From Pseudomonadota bacterium (lineage in GTDB: Bacteria > Pseudomonadota > Gammaproteobacteria > Xanthomonadales > Xanthomonadaceae): a DNA stretch of 7,040 nucleotides. Numbering within the stretch: the first letter of the stretch is position 1; each line of letters begins with the position of its first letter. The DNA lies in the NCBI GenBank assembly GCA_023423855.1, contig JAFAEU010000146.1:1-7040 (forward strand), given 5' to 3'. The translations under genes and the position numbers were made by a program. The notes beneath the pieces were generated by a model that saw nothing but the letters and a program-made list of their open reading frames with translations, did not search any database and was not told the DNA's origin. Of this stretch, positions 1 to 6,300 are shown piece after piece.

Positions 1-10
1 AGATCAAGAT

Positions 11-37
11 GGATCCCGGCTTTCGCCGGGATGACGG
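11..37 (+). repeat. Xanthomonad-type intergenic palindrome upstream of the DUF2461 gene
   Basis: Bases 13-20 (ATCCCGGC) and 25-32 (GCCGGGAT) form a perfect 8-bp stem around a TTTC loop, followed by GACGG. I recall this 'GGATCCCGGCTTTCGCCGGG' element as a common dispersed intergenic repeat in Xanthomonas-like and other GC-rich genomes; copy number cannot be tested here. It ends about ten bases before the start codon of the next gene. Translated in the gene's frame it gives MDPGFRRDDG, a familiar false amino-terminal extension. Confidence 0.7.
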
Positions 38-47
38 ACGAATCGAC

Positions 48-734
48 ATGACCACCTACTTCACCGACAAGAGCCTGAAATTCCTCCGCGCCCTCGCCCG
101 CCACAACGAGCGTGCGTGGTTCCAGGCTCACAAGGCCAACTACGAGGCGCACGTGCGCGCGCCGTTCCAGCGCCTGCTGGCCGACCTGCAGGCGCCGCTG
201 GCGGCGGTCAGCCCGCATTTTCGCTCCGAGCCGAAGACCGTCGGCGGCTCGCTGTTCCGCATCCACCGCGACACCCGCTTCGCCTCGGACAAGGCGCCGT
301 ACAAGAGCTGGCAGGGCGCGCGCCTGTTCCACGAGCGCAGCCGGCAGGTGCCTGCGCCCTCGTTCTACCTGCACCTGCAGCCCGGCAACTGCTTCTTCGG
401 CGGCGGCATCTGGCATCCCGAGGCGCCGGCGCAGCGGCAGATCCGCCAGTTCATCTTCGACAACCCCGGCGGCTGGAAAGCGGCGGCGCATGCGCCCGCA
501 TTCCGCCGCCGCTTCGATCTCGACGACGAGGACATGCTGGTGCGCGCGCCGCGCGGCTTCCCCGCGGACTTCGCGTTCATCGAGGACCTCAAGCACCGCA
601 ACTTCGTCGCCTGGCGCGCGATCGACGACGGCGTGATGCTCGGCCCGCGCCTGCTGCCGACGCTCGGCAAGGACCTGCAGGCGCTGGCGCCGTTCATGGA
701 CTACCTCTGCGCCGCGCTCGACCTGGAGTTCTGA
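48..734 (+). CDS. DUF2461 (TIGR02453) family protein
   Basis: A 228-residue soluble protein matching the DUF2461/TIGR02453 family, whose biochemical role is not established; members are usually about 210-230 residues, so this one is complete. Features I associate with the family are HNERAWFQAHKANYE (residues 19-33), RIHRDTRFASDKAPYKSW (71-88), the glycine-rich GGGIWHP (118-124) and KHRNF (182-186). There is no signal peptide or membrane segment. I chose the ATG at 48 (MTTYFTDKS) over the in-frame ATG at 9 because the extra 13 codons are made of the palindromic repeat and do not look like family sequence. No strong ribosome binding site precedes 48, only a weak GGA about ten bases upstream. 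The stop overlaps the next start (TGATG), so the downstream DUF2939 gene is probably co-transcribed and coupled. Family call is confident; function unknown. Confidence 0.88.
   Translation: MTTYFTDKSLKFLRALARHNERAWFQAHKANYEAHVRAPFQRLLADLQAPLAAVSPHFRSEPKTVGGSLFRIHRDTRFASDKAPYKSWQGARLFHERSRQVPAPSFYLHLQPGNCFFGGGIWHPEAPAQRQIRQFIFDNPGGWKAAAHAPAFRRRFDLDDEDMLVRAPRGFPADFAFIEDLKHRNFVAWRAIDDGVMLGPRLLPTLGKDLQALAPFMDYLCAALDLEF
725..728 (+). promoter_or_regulatory. Ribosome binding site for the DUF2939 gene
   Basis: GGAG lies five bases before the ATG at 734, inside the last codons of the DUF2461 gene. It supports this start and fits translational coupling across the TGATG overlap. Confidence 0.65.
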
Positions 735-1270
735 TGCGCAAGTGGATCGCCCTCGCCATCCTGCTGCTCGCCGCGCTGTTCGCCTACGCGGCGGCAGGCC
801 CGTACCTGACGATCCACGCCATCGGCAAGGCGGTGCGCGAGGAGAATGCGGCCGCGCTGGCGAAGCAGGTCGATTTCCCGCCGCTGCGCGCCAGCCTCAA
901 GGCGCAACTGGGCGATCGCCTGGTGCGCAGCGCCGGCATCGACGCGCAGTCCGGGCTGCTCGGCGCGCTCGGCATGAGCGTCGCCGGCGGCGTGATCGGC
1001 GGCGCCGTCGAACTGATGGTCACGCCGATGGGCCTGGGCGCGCTGATGGAAGGGCGCAAGGTCTGGAACCGCGCCAGCGGACTGCCCCCGCCGAGCTCCG
1101 GCGAAGACACTTCCGCGCGGCCTGATCCGCTGCGCGACGCCGAGCGCCGCTACGAATCGGCGTCGCGTTTCACCGCCACGGTGCGCGGCGACGACGGCGC
1201 GCCGATCGTGTTCGTGTTGACCCGCAAGGGGCTGCGCTGGCGGCTGTCGGATATCCGGTTGCCGGATTGA
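734..1270 (+). CDS. DUF2939 family membrane-anchored protein
   Basis: A 178-residue protein resembling the DUF2939 family, of unknown function. It begins MRKW and then has one hydrophobic segment (about residues 5-22, IALAILLLAALFAYAAAG), which could be an uncleaved membrane anchor or a signal peptide; the rest should lie in the periplasm. The family-like stretch PYLTIHAIGKAVREENAAAL (23-42) follows it, then a VDFPPLRASLKAQL segment (47-59). A glycine-rich hydrophobic middle (about 73-104) is followed by a proline/serine-rich linker (117-132). The carboxyl end, FTATVRGDDGAPIVFVLTRKGLRWRLSDIRLP, reads like a small beta-rich unit that closes the domain. The start is fixed by the GGAG at 725 and by the one-base overlap with the upstream stop. 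It is the last gene of the plus-strand unit and converges on the 5'-nucleotidase gene. Confidence 0.82.
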   Translation: MRKWIALAILLLAALFAYAAAGPYLTIHAIGKAVREENAAALAKQVDFPPLRASLKAQLGDRLVRSAGIDAQSGLLGALGMSVAGGVIGGAVELMVTPMGLGALMEGRKVWNRASGLPPPSSGEDTSARPDPLRDAERRYESASRFTATVRGDDGAPIVFVLTRKGLRWRLSDIRLPD

Positions 1271-1280
1271 TGACCCATTG

Positions 1281-1298
1281 GGCGGGCCTCGGGCCGCC
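1281..1298. repeat. Degenerate GC-rich palindrome just after the DUF2939 gene
   Basis: GGCGG (1281-1285) can pair with CCGCC (1294-1298) around a partly complementary centre. It sits ten bases after the DUF2939 stop and resembles a decayed copy of the GGCGGGCC-type element at 1366. It could act as a weak terminator stem, but only TCTTC follows it, not a T-run. Confidence 0.35.
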
Positions 1299-1365
1299 TC
1301 TTCGCCGCCGCCGGAATGTGGTGCGTTGCTTCCGCCGGGCTGCACAGGCGCGGGGTTGAAGCCAT

Positions 1366-1390
1366 GGCGGGCCAAGGCCCGCCCTATGGG
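1366..1390 (-). repeat. Palindromic intergenic element, copy 1, overlapping the 5'-nucleotidase stop codon
   Basis: GGCGGGCC (1366-1373) and GGCCCGCC (1376-1383) form an 8-bp perfect stem separated by AA, so the real loop is larger. Read on the minus strand, the element starts CCCATAGGGCGGG. The TAG at 1384-1386 is the stop codon of the 5'-nucleotidase gene. All 25 bases are repeated exactly in inverse orientation at 2361-2385. Lying in a convergent gap, it may help end transcription from both sides, although no T-tract follows. Confidence 0.75.
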
Positions 1391-2298
1391 TTCGACACCC
1401 CGTGCGGGACGTGGCCGGCGAGGACGTGCTGGCGGGCGCTGTCGATGTTGTGCAGGGAGTCGTCGAAGAAGATGTCGGCGCCGAAGGCTTCGAGGAACGG
1501 TCCCTTGGAGCGGCCGCCGAGGAACAGGGCCTCGCCCAGGCGCACGTCCCATTCGCGCAGGGTGCGGATCACGCGCTCGTGCGCGGGCGCCGAGCGCGCG
1601 GTGACCAGGGCGGTACGGATCGGCGAGGCCTGTCCCGCGGGATAGGCGGCCTGCAGGTCGTGCAGGGCCGAGAGGAAGGCGCGGAACGGGCCACCGGACA
1701 GCGGTTCGCGCGCGCGCTCGATCTCGTGGCGGTGGAAGGCCTCGATGCCGCCCTCGCGCGAGACGCGCTCGCCCTCGTCGCCGAAGATCACCGCGTCGCC
1801 GTCGAAGGCGATGCGGATCTGTTCGCTGGCGATGCTGCCGGGCTTGGCGCGGTCGGGCAGGATCGTCGCGGCGGCGACGCCGTTCTCCAGCGCGCGCCGC
1901 ACCGATTCTGGGTTGGCCGACAGGAACAGCTGCGCGCCGAACGGGCGGATGTAGGGCCAGGTCGGCTCGCCGGAGGTGAAGGTCGCGCGCGAGATCGTCA
2001 GCCGGTGGTGCTGGATCGAATTGAAGATGCGCAGGCCGGTATCGGCGGAGTTGCGCGAGAGCAGGATCACCTCGACCCGCGGCGACTCCGCTGGCGCGTC
2101 GACGTTGAGCGCCAGCAGCTTGCGTACCAGCCCGAACGCGATGCCCGGCTCCAGCACGTCGTCCTCGCGGCTGCGCTGGTGTTCGGCATAGGGCTCGATG
2201 CCCTCGCGCTCGAACAGCGCGTGGCTGTCCTCGAGATCGAACAGGGCACGTGAGGAAATCGCGATGGTCAGGACCGCAACGGGCTCTTTTCCGGACAT
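1384..2298 (-). CDS. 5'-nucleotidase, cytosolic NT5C1-like (PF06189)
   Basis: A 304-residue cytoplasmic enzyme expected to hydrolyse nucleoside 5'-monophosphates to nucleosides and phosphate in purine/pyrimidine salvage; the exact substrate cannot be read from the sequence. The amino end, LTIAISSRALFDLEDSHALF (10-29), and PGIAFGLVRKLLALN (51-65) match the bacterial family. HAD-type catalytic motifs appear in order: FDGDAV (165-170, with D166 and D168 as probable nucleophile and acid/base), VTAR (232-235), a lysine in GGRSKGPF (K265), and FFDDSLHNI (277-285, D279/D280 for metal). The carboxyl end AGHVPHGVSNP is also typical. I chose the ATG at 2298 over the one at 2424 because the extra 42 codons run through palindromic repeats. 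Upstream, GGGGGAT overlaps a GATAAT box six bases before the ATG. The NAD kinase gene lies 145 bases upstream on the same strand. The stop codon belongs to a repeat copy. Confidence 0.9.
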   Translation of the reverse strand: MSGKEPVAVLTIAISSRALFDLEDSHALFEREGIEPYAEHQRSREDDVLEPGIAFGLVRKLLALNVDAPAESPRVEVILLSRNSADTGLRIFNSIQHHRLTISRATFTSGEPTWPYIRPFGAQLFLSANPESVRRALENGVAAATILPDRAKPGSIASEQIRIAFDGDAVIFGDEGERVSREGGIEAFHRHEIERAREPLSGGPFRAFLSALHDLQAAYPAGQASPIRTALVTARSAPAHERVIRTLREWDVRLGEALFLGGRSKGPFLEAFGADIFFDDSLHNIDSARQHVLAGHVPHGVSNP

Positions 2299-2304
2299 GC
2301 CGCG

Positions 2305-2333
2305 ATTATCCCCCGGATGCGTCGCGCCGTCTG
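2305..2333 (-). promoter_or_regulatory. Candidate promoter or translation signal of the 5'-nucleotidase gene
   Basis: On the minus strand GATAAT (2310-2305) matches five of six bases of the -10 consensus. Seventeen bases further upstream CAGACG (2333-2328) matches only the central GAC of TTGACA. A start seven bases after the -10 box would fall at 2298, the A of the ATG, giving a leaderless transcript. Alternatively, the overlapping GGGGGA (2314-2309) serves as a Shine-Dalgarno about ten bases from the ATG and the real promoter is further upstream. The two readings exclude each other. Confidence 0.35.
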
Positions 2334-2360
2334 CGACCCACCGGCCCGCCGCCGTGCGGC

Positions 2361-2385
2361 CCCATAGGGCGGGCCTTGGCCCGCC
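2361..2385 (+). repeat. Palindromic intergenic element, copy 2
   Basis: GGCGGGCC (2368-2375) and GGCCCGCC (2378-2385) form a perfect 8-bp stem around TT. The preceding CCCATAG makes it identical over 25 bases to copy 1 at 1366-1390, but inverted. It lies upstream of the 5'-nucleotidase start and faces copy 3 across 40 bases, so the pair can form either two separate hairpins or one long stem. Confidence 0.75.
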
Positions 2386-2425
2386 GCCCTTCGACCCAAA
2401 TCCACGGGAACCGACGGATGGCAAT

Positions 2426-2446
2426 GGCGGGGCAAGACCCGCCCTA
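2426..2446 (-). repeat. Palindromic intergenic element, copy 3, overlapping the nadK stop codon
   Basis: Read on the minus strand this copy matches copy 2 at 19 of 21 bases. GGCGGG (2426-2431) pairs with CCCGCC (2438-2443). Its TAG at 2444-2446 is the stop codon of the NAD kinase gene, so the hairpin begins immediately after the coding sequence. The position fits a 3'-end stabiliser or a weak terminator for nadK; no T-tract is seen. Confidence 0.7.
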
Positions 2447-3214
2447 CGCCTCGAACTGCTCGCTCAGGATCCGCTCTTCGAGGTTGTGCTCGGGATCGAA
2501 CAGCATCGTGACCGTGCGCTCGCGCGACTCGCGGATCATGACCTCGACCACGTCGCGCACCTCGTGCGAATCGGCGGTGGCGCTGACCGGGCGCTTGTAC
2601 GGGTCGAGCACTCGGAAGCGGACCTCGGTGTCGGCCTTGAGCAGCGCACCGCGCCAGCGCCGCGGGCGGAACGCGGCGATCGGGGTCAGCGCCACCACGC
2701 TGGCGCCGAGCGGCAGGATCGGCCCGTGCGCGGAATAGTTGTAGGCGGTGCTGCCGGCGGCGGTGGCGACCATCACGCCGTCGGCGATCAGCTCGTCCAG
2801 GCGCGGCTTGCCGTTGAGCTCGATCGACAGGTGCGCGGCCTGGCGCGTCTGCCGCAGCAGCGAGACCTCGTTGTAGGCCAGCGAGCCTACCGTCGCGCCG
2901 GATTCGGTCTGCGCCACCATCTCCAGCGGCCGCAGCACCGCCGGCTCGGCGGCGCGGATGCGTTCGAGCAGATCGTCCTCGCGGTGCTGGTTCATCAGGA
3001 AGCCGACCGTGCCCAGCTTCATGCCGAATACCGGCCTGCCGAGGCTGCCGTGGCGATGCAGGGTCTGCAGCATGAAGCCGTCACCGCCGAGCGCGCACAG
3101 GACGTCGGCATCGGCCGGCTCGCACTGGCCGTGGCGCGCGGACAGCGCGGCGAGCGCGTCCTGCGCGTCCCCGGTCTGGCTGGCGAGGAAGGCGATGCGT
3201 GGCGTCATGCTCAT
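2444..3214 (-). CDS. nadK: NAD kinase, short alphaproteobacterial-like type
   Basis: A 256-residue cytoplasmic enzyme that phosphorylates NAD+ at the 2'-hydroxyl of the adenosine ribose to make NADP+. The hallmark GGDG lies at residues 43-46 ([13 protein letters not shown]). The family's NE pair is at 115-116 (AYNEVSLLR), and the substrate-binding loop [20 protein letters not shown] spans 145-164 (AGSTAY rather than the common TGSTAY). [15 protein letters not shown] (178-192) and [12 protein letters not shown] (208-219) follow. The protein is shorter than the roughly 290-residue E. coli enzyme, and these carboxyl motifs resemble rhizobial and Xanthomonas NAD kinases. Start: AGGAG lies six bases before the ATG at 3214; the second ATG, two codons on, would be twelve bases away, so 3214 is preferred. 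It sits between gdhB and the 5'-nucleotidase gene on the same strand, with gaps of about 145 bases. Its TAG stop is part of a palindromic element. Older symbol: ppnK. Confidence 0.95.
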   Translation of the reverse strand: MSMTPRIAFLASQTGDAQDALAALSARHGQCEPADADVLCALGGDGFMLQTLHRHGSLGRPVFGMKLGTVGFLMNQHREDDLLERIRAAEPAVLRPLEMVAQTESGATVGSLAYNEVSLLRQTRQAAHLSIELNGKPRLDELIADGVMVATAAGSTAYNYSAHGPILPLGASVVALTPIAAFRPRRWRGALLKADTEVRFRVLDPYKRPVSATADSHEVRDVVEVMIRESRERTVTMLFDPEHNLEERILSEQFEA

Positions 3215-3220
3215 CGGGGG

Positions 3221-3225
3221 CTCCT
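3221..3225 (-). promoter_or_regulatory. Ribosome binding site of nadK
   Basis: AGGAG on the minus strand lies six bases (CCCCCG) before the ATG at 3214. It decides in favour of the MSMTPRIAF start over the internal methionine two codons later. Confidence 0.7.
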
Positions 3226-3237
3226 GCTCATGCGTGG

Positions 3238-3266
3238 AGCATAACCCGACGCCGTCGCGGGATGCC
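3238..3266 (-). promoter_or_regulatory. Weak candidate promoter of nadK
   Basis: On the minus strand TATGCT (3243-3238) is the only -10-like hexamer close to the gene. It would place the transcript start near 3231 and leave a leader of about 17 bases that includes AGGAG. The region 17 bases upstream (GGCATC) does not resemble a -35 box, so nadK may instead be read through from gdhB. Confidence 0.2.
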
Positions 3267-3276
3267 CACGCCGGGT
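3244..3276. other. Possible imperfect hairpin in the gdhB-nadK gap
   Basis: ACCCGACG (3244-3251) pairs with CGCCGGGT (3269-3276) at seven of eight positions around a 17-base loop. It lies in the space between the two genes just upstream of the nadK leader. In DNA this GC-rich such a stem can arise by chance, and no regulatory family is recognised. Confidence 0.25.
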
Positions 3277-3303
3277 CCTGCAGGAGCGCCTTCAGCCGCG
3301 ACG
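3277..3303 (+). repeat. Second type of dispersed palindrome (AGGAGCG-CTTCAG-CGCGAC class)
   Basis: The stretch CTGCAGGAGCGCCTTCAGCC then GCGACG resembles the 'TGTAGGAGCGGCTTCAGCCG' element I recall as a dispersed repeat in Xanthomonas-like and Pseudomonas genomes. GCG-C (3286-3290) pairs with G-CGC (3295-3299) around a TTCA loop, with one C-C mismatch that the usual form lacks, so this is a slightly decayed copy. It lies 55 bases after the gdhB stop (minus strand) and upstream of nadK. Confidence 0.55.
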
Positions 3304-3358
3304 CGCGGTGCCGACGGAACCGGGCATCGCACGTCGCAGCTGGAAGGACGCTACGGCG

Positions 3359-6300
3359 TCAGCTGCGCTGCGCGAGCTGCGACAAGCGCTGGACCGCGAC
3401 CGAGGCGGTCGGGTAGTCCAGCGTTTTCTGCGCCGCGAGCTCGGCCAGCATCGACAGGGTGAAGCGCAGCGTCGGATCGTCGCGCTCCAGCCACTTCGCC
3501 ACCTTCTCCTCCGCGGTGCCGCCCTGGATCGACAGCACCTGGCCGACGATCGCGCGCTGCTGCGCCGCAAGCTCCTCGCGCAGCACGCCGCGTGCGACCG
3601 CGTGCCAGCGGCCTTCCACTTCCAGCGCGTCGATCTGCTCGGCCAGCCACGGCACCCGCAGCGCCTCGCCGACGCGGAAGTGCAGCTTCGCCACGTCGAC
3701 CGGGCGCTGCCGGCGCTCGCTCGCCAGTTCGATGATGTCGCAGCACGGCTCCAGGTACGGCAGCGCCGCGAGCTGGCCTGCGAGGTCGGCCGGCACGCCC
3801 TTGCCGAGCCAGTCGGCCAGGCTGGCCTCGTATCCGGGTCGCTGCGAGTCGGGCAGGATGTGCTCGCCGGCGCGGACGTCGCGGAAGCCGTCGTGGTAGC
3901 GGCCGACCGCGGTGGTGATGTCCGGAATCGCGCCCGGGCGCGACAGCAGCCAGCGGGTGAACGAGCGCTGCAAGTTCCAGATCACCTGCAGGGCGTCGAT
4001 CTGCACCGATTCGGCGACCTTGCCGTCGAGCGCGTCGATGTCCACCCACAGCGCGCGCGCCTCCAGCGTCTCGCGGGTGATGGTGAAGGCCTTGGCGACG
4101 TCGCCGATGCTGCGGCCACTGTCCTCCTGCATGCGCAGCAGGAAGGTTGCGCCCATGCGGTTGATCATCGTGTTGGTGACCGCGGTGGCGATGATCTCGC
4201 GCTTGAGGCGGTGCTGCTCCATCGCCTGCGCGTACTTCTTCTGCAGCGGCTGCGGGAAGTAGCGCTGCAGCTCCTTCGACAGGTACGGATCCTCCGGCAC
4301 GTCGGACTGCAGCAGCTGGTCGAACGCGACCAGCTTCGAGTACGACAGCAGCACCGACAGCTCCGGCCGCGTCAGGCCCTGCCCGCGCGACTTGCGGTCG
4401 GCGATCTCGGCGTCCGACGGCAGGTACTCGATCTGGCGGTCGAGCAGGCCCTGCTGCTCCAGCGTGCGGATGAAGTGCTGCTTGGAGCCCAGCCGCGACA
4501 CGCTCATCCGCTCCATCAGGCTGATCGCCTGGTTCTGGCGGTAGTTGTCCCACAGCACCAGCCCGGCGACCTCGTCGGTCATCGACGCCAGCAGCCTGTT
4601 GCGGGCCTCCATCTTCAGCTTGCCGTCCTGCACCTGGGCGTTGAGCAGGATCTTGATGTTGACCTCGTGGTCGGAGGTGTCGACGCCGGCCGAGTTGTCG
4701 ATGAAGTCGGTGTTCAGCAGCACGCCGCCCAGCGCCGCCTCGATGCGCCCGAGCTGGGTCAGGCCGAGGTTGCCGCCCTCGCCCACCACCCTGCAGCGCA
4801 GGTCACGGCCGTCGACGCGGATCGCGTTGTTGGCGCGGTCGCCGACGTCGGCGTGCTGTTCGCTGCTGGCCTTGACGTAGGTGCCGATGCCGCCGTTCCA
4901 CAGCAGGTCGACCGGCGCCCTGAGGATCGCCGACAGCAGCTCGTTCGGCGCCATCGACTTCGTGCCCTCCGGCAGCCCCAGCGCCTCGCAGGCCTGCTGC
5001 GAGACCGCGATCGACTTCAGCGTGCGTGGATACACGCCGCCGCCCTTCGAGATCAGGTTGGCGTCGTAGTCGGCCCAGCTCGAACGCGGCACCTTGAACA
5101 TGCGCTCGCGTTCCCTGTACGAGCGCGCCGCGTCCGGGTCCGGATCGATGAAGATGTGGCGGTGGTCGAACGCGGCCACCAGCCGGATGTGCCTGGACAG
5201 CAGCATGCCGTTGCCGAACACGTCGCCGGACATGTCGCCGATGCCCACGCAGGTGAAGTCCTGCGCCTGCGAATCGCGGCCCAGCGCGCGGAAGTGGCGC
5301 TTGACCGACTCCCAGGCGCCGCGCGCGGTGATGCCCATGCCCTTGTGGTCGTAGCCGACCGAGCCGCCCGATGCGAAGGCGTCGGCCATCCAGAAGCCAT
5401 AGTCGGCGGAGATGCCGTTGGCGATGTCGGAGAAGGTCGCGGTGCCCTTGTCGGCGGCGACGACCAGGTAGGGATCGTCCTGGTCGTGGCGGACCACGTC
5501 CGCCGGCGGCACGATCGCGCCGTCGATGATGTTGTCGGTGATGTCGAGCAGGCCGCTGATGAACAGCTTGTAGCAGGCCACGCCCTCGGCGAACAGCGCG
5601 TCGCGGTCGCCGCCGGCGGGCGGGCGCTTGACGATGAAGCCGCCCTTCGATCCGACCGGCACGATCACCGTGTTCTTCACCATCTGTGCCTTGACCAGGC
5701 CCAGCACCTCGGTGCGGAAGTCCTCGCGGCGGTCGGACCAGCGCAGGCCGCCGCGCGCGACCGGGCCGAAGCGCAGGTGGATGCCTTCCACGCGCGGGCC
5801 GTAGACGAAGATCTCGCGGTAGGGCTTGGGCTTGGGCACTTCCGGCACCCGCGCCGAGTCGAACTTGAAGGCGATGGTTTCCTTGAAGCCGCCGTCCTTC
5901 GCGCGCTGGTAGTAGCTGGTGCGCAGGGTGGCGTCGATCACGCCCATGAAGCTGCGCAGGATGCGGTCCTCATCGAGGCTCGACACGTTGTCCAGCAGCG
6001 CCTTGAGCGCCTTGCGCGTGCTGTCGTACTGCGCATTGCGGCCCTGCCGGCGCGCATCGATCACCGGCTGCAGCACCGCCATCGTCGCCTTGTCGCCACC
6101 CGCCAGCGCCTGCAGCTGCGCGGCGAGCGATTCGGCGCCCTGCTCGACCTGCGCCTTGCTTTCGTGCCCGGTGCGCGGGTCGAAGCGCGCCTCGAACACC
6201 TCGACCAGCAGCCGCGCGATCAGCGGGTTGCGGGCGAAGGTCTCCTCGACGTAGCTCTGCGAGAACGGCACCCCGACCTGCAGCAGGTACTTGCCGTAGC

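Noticed and set aside
1281..1390. A classical rho-independent terminator between the convergent genes
   Set aside because: Strong GC stems are present, but none is followed by a run of T on either strand, so only a hairpin repeat is claimed.
701..1552. A 283-codon minus-strand frame antisense to the DUF2939 gene
   Set aside because: It crosses both the coding region and the convergent repeat gap. Composition is Arg/Ala/Gly-rich and no family is recognised.
1402..2253. A 283-codon open frame antisense to the 5'-nucleotidase gene
   Set aside because: It is a shadow of the strong third-position GC bias of the real gene. Its translation has low-complexity composition, no family resemblance and no ribosome binding site.
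1384..2298. The 5'-nucleotidase gene as cargo of an inverted-repeat-bounded mobile element
   Set aside because: The bounding repeats are short REP-like palindromes in intergenic space. There is no transposase or target duplication, and base composition does not differ from its neighbours.
2198..3244. A 348-codon plus-strand frame running antisense through nadK
   Set aside because: It covers palindromic repeats and the antisense of a clear NAD kinase. No motif or start signal supports it.
3351..4553. A 400-codon open frame on the minus strand, out of frame with glutamate dehydrogenase
   Set aside because: It overlaps the confident gdhB coding frame. Its product is rich in Arg, Ala, Gly and Pro, as expected from reading GC-rich codons out of frame, and has no recognisable motifs.
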